10,003 nt of DNA from an uncultured Coriobacteriaceae bacterium (GTDB taxonomy: Bacteria > Actinomycetota > Coriobacteriia > Coriobacteriales > Eggerthellaceae). Below the pieces are notes generated by a model. The model was not told the origin of the DNA, searched no databases, and worked only from the letters and a program-made list of their open reading frames with translations. Positions 1-6,732 of the stretch are shown in pieces. The stretch spans positions 1-10,003 of the forward strand of contig CACXFZ010000042.1 in NCBI GenBank assembly GCA_902767025.1. Reading direction: 5' to 3'. Positions within the stretch are counted from its first letter, which is position 1. Every line of letters begins with the position of its first letter. The position numbers and the translations under genes are program-made.

Positions 1-420
1 CTTCCAGATCTCGATGGTCTCGTCGTCGTCCTCGAAGACGGTGAAGTAGAGCCTATCGAATTCCAAGCCCAGCACGTTGACGCTGAAGTCGAGCGCCCAG
101 GCGCACATCTCCTTCTTGAAGTAGGCGCCGAAGCTGAAGTTGCCCAGCATCTCGAAGAAGCTCAGGTGGCGTCCGTCGGTGCCGATGATGTCGATGTCGT
201 TGGTGCGCACGCACTTCTGCACCGTGGTCGTTCCCACGTAGCCTTCCGGCAGGTGCTTCTGCTGCAGGAAGTAGGGCTTGAACTGCACCATGCCCGCGCT
301 GGTGAGCAGCATGCTCGGGTCGGGTGGCACCAGCGAACTGGACGGCCAGCGCTGGCAGCCCTTGTCTTCGAAGTACTTCAGGTACTTCTCGCGGATTTCG
401 GCGGTAGACATGTATTCCAT
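1..420 (-). CDS. alaS: Alanine--tRNA ligase, N-terminal 140 residues (runs off left edge)
   Basis: AlaS charges tRNA-Ala with alanine in the cytoplasm. Only the start of the class II catalytic domain is in the window; the family is usually about 870-900 residues, so roughly 740 are missing to the left. The protein begins MEYMSTAEIREKYLKYFEDK. It then shows the family landmarks: SSSLVPPDPSMLLTSAGMVQ near residues 27-46, QFKPYF just after, KCVRTNDIDIIG near 74-85, and RHLSFFEMLGNFSFGAYFK near 89-107. I chose the ATG at 420 because AGGAAG lies 8 nt upstream; the ATG at 411 would be 17 nt from it. The gene follows the AI-2E transporter after 146 bp and has a candidate -10 box of its own, so it may be transcribed partly independently. 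The identification is secure; only the truncation limits it. Confidence 0.97.
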   Translation of the reverse strand, partial: MEYMSTAEIREKYLKYFEDKGCQRWPSSSLVPPDPSMLLTSAGMVQFKPYFLQQKHLPEGYVGTTTVQKCVRTNDIDIIGTDGRHLSFFEMLGNFSFGAYFKKEMCAWALDFSVNVLGLEFDRLYFTVFEDDDETIEIWK

Positions 421-456
421 AGGTGGTTCTTCCTTTTCCTCGGATGAAACAGACGT

Positions 457-462
457 ATTGTA
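457..462 (-). promoter_or_regulatory. Candidate -10 box for alaS
   Basis: On the minus strand this reads TACAAT, which would place a transcription start near 450, about 30 nt before the alaS ATG. The best -35 match is TAGACG at 487-482 (4 of 6 to TTGACA) with a long 19-nt spacer, so the promoter is plausible but not strong. No T-box signature (AGGGTGG-type tRNA acceptor pairing bulge) is visible in the 146-bp leader. Confidence 0.45.
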
Positions 463-501
463 GCGCGTCTGCCTTCGCGCGCGTCTAGCTCCATGAATTC
501 A

Positions 502-540
502 CCCTGCAGGGAGCACGCCCTGCCCGCGCCCTGCTCGCCC
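502..540 (-). other. GC-rich hairpin/direct-repeat patch between AI-2E gene and alaS
   Basis: This patch lies about 30 nt past the AI-2E transporter stop codon. It contains a perfect 10-bp palindrome CCCTGCAGGG (502-511), a GAGCA/TGCTC inverted repeat (511-515 and 532-536), and a direct repeat CGCCCTGC at 516-523 and 527-534. It could slow or end transcription from the upstream operon. There is no T-run after it on the minus strand, so I do not call a Rho-independent terminator. Confidence 0.3.
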
Positions 541-566
541 GGAGACTGCTTGGATGTGGGGATGCG

Positions 567-2021
567 CTAGCGGCGGCGCTTGTCGGAAGGGGTCTGTGCG
601 CGGCCCGTTTGCGCCGAGGGAGCCTGCGCGGCGTCCTTGCGCGCGCTGGCGTCTGCGGGCTTGCGCGCAGGTGGCTTGCGCGACGGCGAGCCCATGGCAT
701 CGAGCTCGGGGTCGAGCCCTCCCGAATGCGACGGGGCCTTGAAAAACACGCCATCGGGCGATGCCAGCCGCCTGCCCGTGTTGCGCTCGAAGTAGTACAC
801 GAAGAAGGCCTTGGCAATGGCCGCGAAGGGGATGGCCAAGAACATGCCCACCAGCGCGCCCACCAGGCCGCTCATCTGCATGCCGATGGCGTAGCCCACC
901 ATCAACGACAGGATGACGATGGCCGGGTGCACGTCCACCGAGTTGGCCATGATCTTCGGCGAGACGAAGGTGTAGACGACTTGCTGGATGACCACGGCGA
1001 CCGCCAGCGCGAGCAGCGCCACCAGCGGGCTTTCGAACACTGCCGCCAAGGCGGCGACAGCACCGCCCAGCCACGGCCCGACGACCGGGATGACGTTGAG
1101 CAGGCCGGCGATGATGCCGATGGCTATCGCGTTGGGAACGCCGATGATCGTGAAGCCGATCGTGCAGCCCAGCGCGATGATCAGGCACTGCAGGCCCGTG
1201 GCGCGCACGTAGCCGCCGAAAGAGCGCGTGACCGTGCGGTAGAAGAAATCGGCGTCGGCGCGGTAGCGCGGAGGGACCAGGCGATGGAACTCGCGCATCA
1301 GGCCGGGCATCTCGAGGATGATCCAGAACGACACGACCAGCGCAAAGCCCAGGCACACGAGCGTGTTCATCGTGACCGAGCCCATGTCGGCCACGCCGCC
1401 CAAGCTTTCGGAGGCGATGCTCGACGCGGCGGCGATCAGCTCCTTCTGGGCGCTTCCCATCACGTCGGAGACCGTGGGGTTGTTGAACATTTCGGCAAAG
1501 CGCGACGACACGGAGTTCGCGAACGCCACCACCTGCTCCACGAAGCCCGGCAGGCTCTGGATGAGGTTCTGGAACTGCTCCCCCACGTTGAAGAACGGCG
1601 AGAACATCAGCGTCCCCACCACGGCGAGCACCACGAACATGCCGACGTAGGCTATCACCGTTCCGAAAATCCGCTTGAGGCCGCGGCGCTCGAGGGCGTC
1701 AACCTGCCAGCCCAGCACGAACACGAGCAGCACCGTCCAGATGAGGATGCCCACCGGCATAGCGAGCACGTTGAGGACGATGCCCAAAAGATAGATCAAC
1801 GCCGCCGCGCCGATGCACGACCAGATGATCAGGCCGCGCTTGGCCCAGGGGTTCAGGGGACGGGGATCGGACGGGCGGCCGTACGTGCCAATCGGGACCT
1901 GCTGAGGCGCAGGCTTCCTGGACGCCCCGCCGCTTGCCTGCGGGCGCGACGCATCGCGCCGGACGCTGCCCGACTGTGCCGTCGGTTGCTGCTGTGTGCG
2001 CGTGTTCTGATCGGGGGCCAT
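567..2021 (-). CDS. AI-2E family (PerM/YtvI-type) transporter
   Basis: A 484-residue polytopic membrane protein of the AI-2E/PerM family. Members have been linked to autoinducer-2 export, ion/proton antiport or permease roles; the true substrate is unknown. Residues 1-60 form a Gln/Arg/Pro-rich cytosolic tail. Hydrophobic segments follow near 62-105 and 120-142, then a soluble stretch at 145-215, then segments near 218-238, 272-310, 318-350, 364-384 and 385-410. Two family signatures are clear: LLNVIPVVGPWLGG (307-320) and SPKIMANSVDVHPAIVI (354-370). The last 65 residues are Ser/Pro/Lys-rich and end in KRRR. Both tails make it longer than the usual 350-400 residues. The ATG at 2021 lies 35 nt after the preceding gene's stop, with only a weak AGG upstream, so it is probably translated from the shared mRNA. 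The family call is confident; the substrate is not predictable. Confidence 0.9.
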   Translation of the reverse strand: MAPDQNTRTQQQPTAQSGSVRRDASRPQASGGASRKPAPQQVPIGTYGRPSDPRPLNPWAKRGLIIWSCIGAAALIYLLGIVLNVLAMPVGILIWTVLLVFVLGWQVDALERRGLKRIFGTVIAYVGMFVVLAVVGTLMFSPFFNVGEQFQNLIQSLPGFVEQVVAFANSVSSRFAEMFNNPTVSDVMGSAQKELIAAASSIASESLGGVADMGSVTMNTLVCLGFALVVSFWIILEMPGLMREFHRLVPPRYRADADFFYRTVTRSFGGYVRATGLQCLIIALGCTIGFTIIGVPNAIAIGIIAGLLNVIPVVGPWLGGAVAALAAVFESPLVALLALAVAVVIQQVVYTFVSPKIMANSVDVHPAIVILSLMVGYAIGMQMSGLVGALVGMFLAIPFAAIAKAFFVYYFERNTGRRLASPDGVFFKAPSHSGGLDPELDAMGSPSRKPPARKPADASARKDAAQAPSAQTGRAQTPSDKRRR

Positions 2022-2056
2022 GAGATCACGGACCTACGCAGACGCCAGTGCCGACG

Positions 2057-2749
2057 CTAGTTCGAGGCAGCTTCGGCCTTGTCAGTCTTGCCTTCGGCGG
2101 CTTCCGCTTCGGCCTGCTTTTCGGCCACGGTTTCCTCCGCATGCTCGATGGTCGCCTCGACTGCCTCCTTGACGGGGTCGTCGGCAGCGGCTTCCTTGCC
2201 GGCATCCTGAGACGCACCGTAGGTGAAGTACTGGACTTCCTCGGCCTCGCCCTGTGCGGCTTCGGCAGCCGCCTGCACGTCGCCCTCGCCCAGCTGCGCT
2301 TCGGCATGGGCGTGGGCCAGCTTGGCGGATTCGCTGCTCGACGAGCTGCCCTTCAGCACGCCGCGCACCTTTTCGGTGACGTTGCTCACCAGGTTGACCG
2401 GCGCGCTGGCAACCGTGTCGACCGCGTTGGTGGCCTTGCTCACCGTTCCCGTGACGTCGCCCAGATCTTCCAGGATCTGGTCGACGCGCATAAGCTCGAG
2501 GTTGGCGGCGTCCACCGTCAGCGACACGCGTTCCATCAGCGGGTCGACCTTGGTCATGGCAGGCTCGAGTTCCTTCGTGATCTTTTCGACATGCTCGAGC
2601 GTGGGCGTCAGCTGCTCTTGGATGGAGTCGACGGTTTTGCGTGCGGTCTTGAGCGTAAGGACCAGTTCCACCAAAAACCACACCAGCACGACACCCACGA
2701 TCAGGAACACGATAGGCAATGCAATGTTCAGAATCTCGTTGACGTCCAT
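2057..2749 (-). CDS. DUF948-type membrane-anchored coiled-coil protein
   Basis: A 230-residue protein with one N-terminal transmembrane helix (residues 8-33). A long heptad-like amphipathic region follows (about 35-130, e.g. TKELEPAMTKVDPLMERV), resembling DUF948 proteins, which are thought to be envelope or stress-associated. A polyserine linker (KGSSSSSESAK, about 133-143) leads into an Ala/Glu/Lys-rich tail of low complexity that ends AEAASN. There is no catalytic motif. The start is well supported: AAGGAGG sits 8 nt before the ATG. It lies 46 nt after rarA and 35 nt before the AI-2E gene on the same strand, so an operon is likely. A scaffold or membrane-tethered spacer role is inference. 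The family call rests on the helix plus repetitive-helix layout. Confidence 0.8.
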   Translation of the reverse strand: MDVNEILNIALPIVFLIVGVVLVWFLVELVLTLKTARKTVDSIQEQLTPTLEHVEKITKELEPAMTKVDPLMERVSLTVDAANLELMRVDQILEDLGDVTGTVSKATNAVDTVASAPVNLVSNVTEKVRGVLKGSSSSSESAKLAHAHAEAQLGEGDVQAAAEAAQGEAEEVQYFTYGASQDAGKEAAADDPVKEAVEATIEHAEETVAEKQAEAEAAEGKTDKAEAASN

Positions 2750-2795
2750 GAATCACGCCTCCTTAGACCTATGCTTGAACACTCATTCTAGCACG

Positions 2796-4109
2796 TCACG
2801 AACCCGTTCGGTCGCGCGATGTGGCATCGGTGCGCCACGCTTCCCAGCCCCGCTCGCCGGGATGGTAGAAGCACCCGCGGTCGAGCCCCTCGGGCAGGTA
2901 GCGCTGATCCACCCAACCCTGCGGGTAGTCGTGGGGGTACCGGTAGGGGCCGTAGCCTTCCGACCCGGGACGATGCCGGTCGCGCAGATGATCGGGAACG
3001 TCGCGCATCGGCTGCTCGCGGATGTCGCGGCGCGCGTGGTTCAGGCCCATGTAGCTGGCATTGCTCTTGGGGGCCAGCGCCATGTACACGGCCGCCTGCG
3101 CCAGGTTGATGGCGCACTCCGGGTACCCGATGACCTCGCAGGACTTGAACGTGGCATGGGCCACCAGCAGCGCCTGCGGGTCGGCGTTTCCGATGTCTTC
3201 CGACGCCAGGATGAAGATGCGCCGCGCGATGAACTTCGGGTCCTCGCCGCCTTCGATCATGCGTGCGAGCCAGTACAGCGCCGCATCGGGGTCCGAGCCG
3301 CGCATCGACTTGATAAACGCCGAGATGACGTCGTAGTGCATGTCCTTGTTCTTGTCGTAGGGCAACGTGCGGTGGGGGTTGGCCTTGCGCACCAGCTCTT
3401 CGGTGATCGTGGCCGGCTTGCCCGGCTCGCCCGCCTCCACCAGCGCGGCGGCCAGCTCCAGCGTGGTCAGCGCGCCGCGCCCGTCGCCGCCTGCCAGCAG
3501 CGCGATGGCCTTGCGCGCATCGGGGTCGAGCGCGTAGCGGCCGCCGAACCCGCGCTCGTCTTGCAGCGCTGCGTCGAGCATGAGCATGACGTCGTCGTCG
3601 GACAGGCGGTGCAGCTCCACCACGCGGCTGCGCGATATCAGCGCCGAGTTCACCTCGAAGAAGGGGTTTTCGGTGGTAGCGCCCACCAGCACCAGGATGC
3701 GGTCCTCCACCGCATGCAGCAGCGCATCCTGCTGGCTGCGGTTGAAGCGGTGTATCTCGTCGACGAACAGGATCGTGCGCAGGTTCTGCAGCGACAGGCG
3801 CTTGTCGGCCGCCTCGATCTCGCGGCGCAGGTCGGCGACGGTGCCGCCGATGGCCGACACCTCCACGAAGGTCGAGCGGGTGTTTTCGGCGATGATGTGG
3901 GCGATCGAGGTCTTGCCCGTGCCCGCCGGACCGAACAGGATCACGCTGGACAGGTCGTCTCTCTCGATGGCGGAGCGCAGCCAGCTGCCGGGGCCCACCG
4001 CCTCTTCCTGGCCCACCAGCTCGTCGAGCGTGCGCGGACGCATGCGCACCGCCAACGGCGCCACGCTCGCCCGAGCCGCATCCTCGATTTCGCTGAACAG
4101 GTTTTCCAT
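2796..4109 (-). CDS. rarA: Replication-associated recombination protein A (RarA/MgsA AAA+ ATPase)
   Basis: RarA is a clamp-loader-like AAA+ ATPase that acts at stalled replication forks and single-strand gaps. From the start used here (437 residues), the AAA+ core has RMRPRTLDELVGQE near 22-35, Walker A GPAGTGKTS at 60-68, Walker B ILFVDEIH at 113-120, sensor 1 GATTENP at 143-149 and an SRSR arginine region at 159-162. The C-terminal half carries the tetramerisation/MgsA_C signatures YDKNKDMHYDVISAFIKSMR and FIARRIFILASEDIGNADPQ. The length is normal for the family. The frame stays open to an ATG at 4154, but MENLFSEIEDAAR is the usual RarA-like beginning, so I place the start at 4109. No good ribosome site precedes either. 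A TACAAT box ends 6 nt before this ATG, suggesting a leaderless mRNA. The gene heads the rarA–DUF948–AI-2E run and is divergent from the 6S RNA. Confidence 0.95.
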   Translation of the reverse strand: MENLFSEIEDAARASVAPLAVRMRPRTLDELVGQEEAVGPGSWLRSAIERDDLSSVILFGPAGTGKTSIAHIIAENTRSTFVEVSAIGGTVADLRREIEAADKRLSLQNLRTILFVDEIHRFNRSQQDALLHAVEDRILVLVGATTENPFFEVNSALISRSRVVELHRLSDDDVMLMLDAALQDERGFGGRYALDPDARKAIALLAGGDGRGALTTLELAAALVEAGEPGKPATITEELVRKANPHRTLPYDKNKDMHYDVISAFIKSMRGSDPDAALYWLARMIEGGEDPKFIARRIFILASEDIGNADPQALLVAHATFKSCEVIGYPECAINLAQAAVYMALAPKSNASYMGLNHARRDIREQPMRDVPDHLRDRHRPGSEGYGPYRYPHDYPQGWVDQRYLPEGLDRGCFYHPGERGWEAWRTDATSRDRTGS

Positions 4110-4115
4110 GCGCCC

Positions 4116-4121
4116 ATTGTA
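4116..4121 (-). promoter_or_regulatory. Candidate -10 box for rarA (leaderless arrangement)
   Basis: The minus strand reads GGTACAATGGGCGCATG. A TACAAT -10 with the usual 6-nt gap puts the transcription start on the A of the rarA ATG at 4109. I see no matching -35 at 16-18 nt. Leaderless mRNAs are common in actinobacteria, and the absence of a Shine-Dalgarno here fits that. No transcript data were available. Confidence 0.4.
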
Positions 4122-4199
4122 CCTGTTCGCGCAAGCGATGCGGGGCGCACCCATGACCTGGCGCAGAAGTCAAGACGTGTAATCGCCCAAGCGGTGCTC

Positions 4200-4205
4200 T
4201 ATACT
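4200..4205 (+). promoter_or_regulatory. Candidate -10 box for the 6S RNA
   Basis: TATACT lies so that the start of transcription would fall at about 4212, one base before the RNA's closing stem begins at 4213. There is no convincing -35 hexamer at 16-18 nt upstream. Agreement between the predicted start and the stem edge is the main support. Confidence 0.5.
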
Positions 4206-4211
4206 TGCAGC

Positions 4212-4378
4212 TGCTCCACCTTCGCGCACATTGCGATGGACCGATGCATACAATAAGGGAGCTCTACATTGCCGGGGAAATGGGGATTCGCATCCGTTGA
4301 TGCGAAAGCCAGGAACCCGACTGCGAGCACCCACCTGCTTAGGTGGGTTCATCCTTACCGAAGGTGGAGTGCCTTTTT
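4212..4378 (+). ncRNA. ssrS: 6S RNA (RNA polymerase-binding regulator), about 167 nt
   Basis: 6S RNA binds the housekeeping RNA polymerase holoenzyme by mimicking an open promoter. I fold this stretch as a rod. An 11-bp perfect closing stem pairs CTCCACCTTCG (4214-4224) with CGAAGGTGGAG (4359-4369), extended by two G-U pairs. A large central bubble follows (5' strand 4225-4260). Its 3' strand bears the hairpin ACCCACCT-GCTT-AGGTGGGT (4329-4348), which matches the known 3'-bubble hairpin of 6S RNAs. GCTC/GAGC (4261-4264 with 4325-4328) and CGGG/CCCG (4273-4276 with 4316-4319) lead to an 8-bp terminal stem TTCGCATC/GATGCGAA (4287-4306). A T-run (4374-4378) marks the 3' end. The 5' bubble strand ACCGATGCATACAATAA resembles the E. 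coli 6S segment GCCGATATTTCATACCACAA. From memory, 6S genes of some Firmicutes also lie near rarA. No covariance-model search was run. Confidence 0.75.
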
Positions 4379-4676
4379 CCAGCGGCCCGGCCGCCCCGAA
4401 GCCACTACGTGCACCGCAAGCGGCCTCCCCGTTTTATGGGCTTGTGCCCGCCCGATGTCGCTCATGCGAAGCTAATTGTTACTTATATACTTCATTTTGT
4501 GTCTTATTGCATGCATCTTGAATCCTGAGAAAGACCGCCACCCCATACAACTGGAGATTCTTGCCACGAGATCGAAAAACAGCCGAGAATTCCCGTCCGG
4601 AGCCCAGGCAACGCACCCGGATCGCAGTCCTTCAAACGCGAGAGCGGATAGTCAAAAGCAAGGTGGCCGGGGGCGG
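4379..4676 (+). other. Intergenic stretch without a convincing gene
   Basis: About 300 bp between the 6S RNA and the promoter of the pilus-type operon. Short open frames exist but lack ribosome sites and typical codon bias. Visible elements are two small GC hairpins, GCGGC/GCCGC (4382-4394) and GGGC-TTGT-GCCC (4438-4449). There is also an AT-rich patch at about 4471-4525, unusual in this GC-rich DNA, with TATATACT-like sequence and the palindrome TGCATGCA. I found no tRNA T-loop, riboswitch core or Shine-Dalgarno-led small gene. Confidence 0.5.
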
Positions 4677-4682
4677 TATAAT
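4677..4682 (+). promoter_or_regulatory. -10 box (TATAAT) for the pilus-type operon
   Basis: A perfect TATAAT with a predicted start near 4689, giving a leader of about 65 nt before the lipoprotein ATG at 4754. No clear TTGACA-like -35 is found at 16-18 nt. The box is flanked by an imperfect inverted repeat, GGTGGCCGG (4662-4670) and CCAGCCACC (4692-4700), so an activator or repressor may act here. Confidence 0.6.
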
Positions 4683-4753
4683 ACGCACGAACCAGCCACC
4701 CCTGATGCGAAAGGCCCGAACTGAGCGCAGCTTCTGCAACATCGATTCAGCCG

Positions 4754-5656
4754 ATGCGTTTGGCACGACGTGCCGCGCTGGCATGCCTGGTGGCTCTCGC
4801 GCTCCTGCTTGTCGGATGCGCAGGAGGATCGGGCGGATCGTCGACAGACACGGCCTTCGCACCCGTGTTCCACGAGGCGGTCTTCGATGCCGACGCCGCC
4901 GTGGGCGACGGGCAGAACTCCATCGACGTCACGCATGCAAGCGAGGGCTACTTCGCCGCCTGCACCACCGACGCCATCCCGTGCAAGCTGCAGGTCTCGC
5001 TGGGCGAGTCGAGCTACAACTACGACCTGCCCGCCGACGGGAGCCCCATCATCGTCCCGGCGAACATGGGCAACGGCCACTACACGTTGCGCGTGATGCA
5101 GAACACCGACGCCAACCGCTACATCGAGATGTTCACGGTCGAGGTCGACGTGACGCTGGAAAGCGAAACCGCCCCCTTCGTGCGGCCCAACGTGTTCTGC
5201 AACTACACGGCGGACAGCGCCTGCGCGAAGAAGGCCGCCGAGCTGTGCGCCCAGGCCCAGACCGAGTCGGAGGCCTTCGATGCCGTGTTCGACTTCGTGA
5301 AGAACGCCATCGCCTACGACAAGGACAAGGCGGCCTCGCTCGAGCAGGCCACCGGATACGTCCCCGACCCCGACGAGACGCTGGAGTCGGGCAAGGGGAT
5401 CTGCTTCGATTACGCATCGCTGACGGCGGCGATGCTGCGCAGCCAGGGCATCCCCACCAAGGTGCTCACGGGCTACGTGTCGCCCGACAACATCTACCAT
5501 GCTTGGGATATGATATACATCAACGGCCAATGGCACACGTTGCATATCAGTGCGGAATCGGGCAATTGGGCGCGCGCCGACATGACATTCGCGGCTGCAG
5601 GCGCCGAGGATACCATCGGCGATGGTTCCGAATACAGCGATCGATACACCTATTAA
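4754..5656 (+). CDS. Transglutaminase-like (papain-fold) lipoprotein
   Basis: A 300-residue exported lipoprotein. It has a basic N-terminus (MRLARR), a hydrophobic core, and a lipobox LLVGC with the lipidated Cys at 22, then a Gly/Ser linker. Residues 35-165 form a beta-rich region of unknown type. Residues 170-290 carry a transglutaminase-like core: ESGKGICFDYASLTAAMLRS with the nucleophile Cys217, IYHAWDMIYINGQWHTL with His249, and then LHIS, where the family normally has an Asp; His264 stands there. Such proteins act as cysteine proteases, peptidoglycan or protein cross-linkers, or inactive binders, probably on the outer face of the membrane. The ATG at 4754 is the first in frame after a stop and gives a complete signal peptide. 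No Shine-Dalgarno is visible. It heads the operon, 19 nt before the PilC gene. A role in processing or anchoring the machine is inference. Confidence 0.85.
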   Translation: MRLARRAALACLVALALLLVGCAGGSGGSSTDTAFAPVFHEAVFDADAAVGDGQNSIDVTHASEGYFAACTTDAIPCKLQVSLGESSYNYDLPADGSPIIVPANMGNGHYTLRVMQNTDANRYIEMFTVEVDVTLESETAPFVRPNVFCNYTADSACAKKAAELCAQAQTESEAFDAVFDFVKNAIAYDKDKAASLEQATGYVPDPDETLESGKGICFDYASLTAAMLRSQGIPTKVLTGYVSPDNIYHAWDMIYINGQWHTLHISAESGNWARADMTFAAAGAEDTIGDGSEYSDRYTY

Positions 5657-5675
5657 GGAAGTGCAAGGAGGGCCG

Positions 5676-6728
5676 ATGGCAAGCAAGAACCTGGAAAGCG
5701 GCGCGGTAGGCGTGTTCTGCGAGAGCATCGCGGTCATGCTGGACGCCGGCATCCAAACCGAAGAAGCGCTGGGGTTGCTGGGCGACAGCACCAACGACAG
5801 CGTCTTCCAGCAAGCCTGCCAGAAAACCTACGAGGGCGTGGTCGCCCGCAAGCCGCTGGCGCAAGCCATGGCCGACACGGGGATGTTCCCCGACTTCGCC
5901 GTGCAGATGGTGCACACCGGCGAGACGTCCGGCAGGCTCGACGGCACGCTGACCTCGCTTGCCCGCTACTACAACGAGGAAGACCGGCTGCTCTCGAAGC
6001 TGCACACGTCGGTGATGTACCCGGTGGCGCTGTTCGCGCTGATGAGCGTCATCCTGATATTCACGATGGCCGTGATCATGCCCGTGTTCCTGAACACCTA
6101 CCAGGAAGTGTCGGGCGGCCTGGCCGGCGGATCGTTCGGCTTCGTCAACATCGCGCTGGCCATCGGCTGGATCGCGCTGATCATGGCCCTGGTGGGCACC
6201 GTGGCCACATTGGTGGTGGCCTTCATGACCAAGTCGCAGGGCAACCTGCACGCAATAGAGGGGCTGCTCGGCCGCCTGCCGCTGACACGCGACGCCTCGC
6301 AGCAGCTGGCGCTGTCGCGCTTCACCACCGTGCTCACCTCGTACGCGTCGGTGGGCATGCCCGTGGACGAGGCGCTCGAACGCGCTGCGGCCACCGTCGA
6401 CGAGCCGAAACTGCGCGCGCACCTGGACGCCGCCGTCGCCGACATGCAGGACCCGGACGAATCGAAGAGCCTGGCGCAGGCCATGCTCGACAACGACATC
6501 TACGGGCCGGTGTACGCCCGCATGCTCAAGGTGGGCGACACGTCGGGGCGCCTGGAAGAGGTGCTCGACCGCATGAGCGACACCTTCTTCGAGGACGCGC
6601 TGGTGCAGATGGACGAATCGCTCGACCGCATCGAGCCCGCCCTGACGGCGTTTCTGACCGTCACCGTGGGCGCGGCGATGATCGCCGTGATGGTGCCGCT
6701 GATCGGCATCCTGGGATCGATAGGCTAG
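5676..6728 (+). CDS. pilC: Type II secretion system F family / PilC-like platform protein
   Basis: PilC/GspF proteins form the inner-membrane platform that couples the cytoplasmic ATPases to pilin assembly. This 350-residue protein has two T2SSF domains, about residues 12-138 and 212-346. The signatures are duplicated: HTGETSGRLDGTLTSLARYY (80-99) and VGDTSGRLEEVLDRMSDTFF (286-305). Hydrophobic segments lie at about 114-138, 157-184 and 322-346, with MYPVALF at the first. It is slightly shorter than the usual 400 because the N-terminal extension is small. The start at 5676 is fixed by AAGGAGG about 5 nt upstream and by 19 nt from the lipoprotein stop; an upstream in-frame ATG at 5622 lies inside the lipoprotein gene. 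It shares an operon with a PilT-like ATPase, which favours a type IV pilus over Tad (TadB/TadC) or secretion use. The symbol denotes the family. Confidence 0.92.
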   Translation: MASKNLESGAVGVFCESIAVMLDAGIQTEEALGLLGDSTNDSVFQQACQKTYEGVVARKPLAQAMADTGMFPDFAVQMVHTGETSGRLDGTLTSLARYYNEEDRLLSKLHTSVMYPVALFALMSVILIFTMAVIMPVFLNTYQEVSGGLAGGSFGFVNIALAIGWIALIMALVGTVATLVVAFMTKSQGNLHAIEGLLGRLPLTRDASQQLALSRFTTVLTSYASVGMPVDEALERAAATVDEPKLRAHLDAAVADMQDPDESKSLAQAMLDNDIYGPVYARMLKVGDTSGRLEEVLDRMSDTFFEDALVQMDESLDRIEPALTAFLTVTVGAAMIAVMVPLIGILGSIG

Positions 6729-6732
6729 GCGC

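Noticed and set aside
421..566. T-box riboswitch in the alaS leader
   Set aside because: No T-box consensus or antiterminator-like pairing is visible and the leader from the candidate start is only about 30 nt.
4249..4254. TACAAT read as a -10 promoter on the plus strand
   Set aside because: It lies inside the 5' strand of the proposed 6S bubble, has no -35 at a suitable distance, and a start near 4261 would remove the closing stem's 5' half.
609..4256. Very long open frames on the plus strand opposite the AI-2E, DUF948 and rarA genes
   Set aside because: Their products are His/Arg/Ala/Gly-rich with no domain, and they arise from the third-position GC bias of the real minus-strand genes, which have clear family motifs and ribosome sites.
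4255..4378. Signal recognition particle RNA or RNase P RNA as an alternative for the structured RNA
   Set aside because: The SRP GGAAG-type core loop and the RNase P conserved segments are missing; the central bubble plus 3'-strand hairpin fits 6S RNA.
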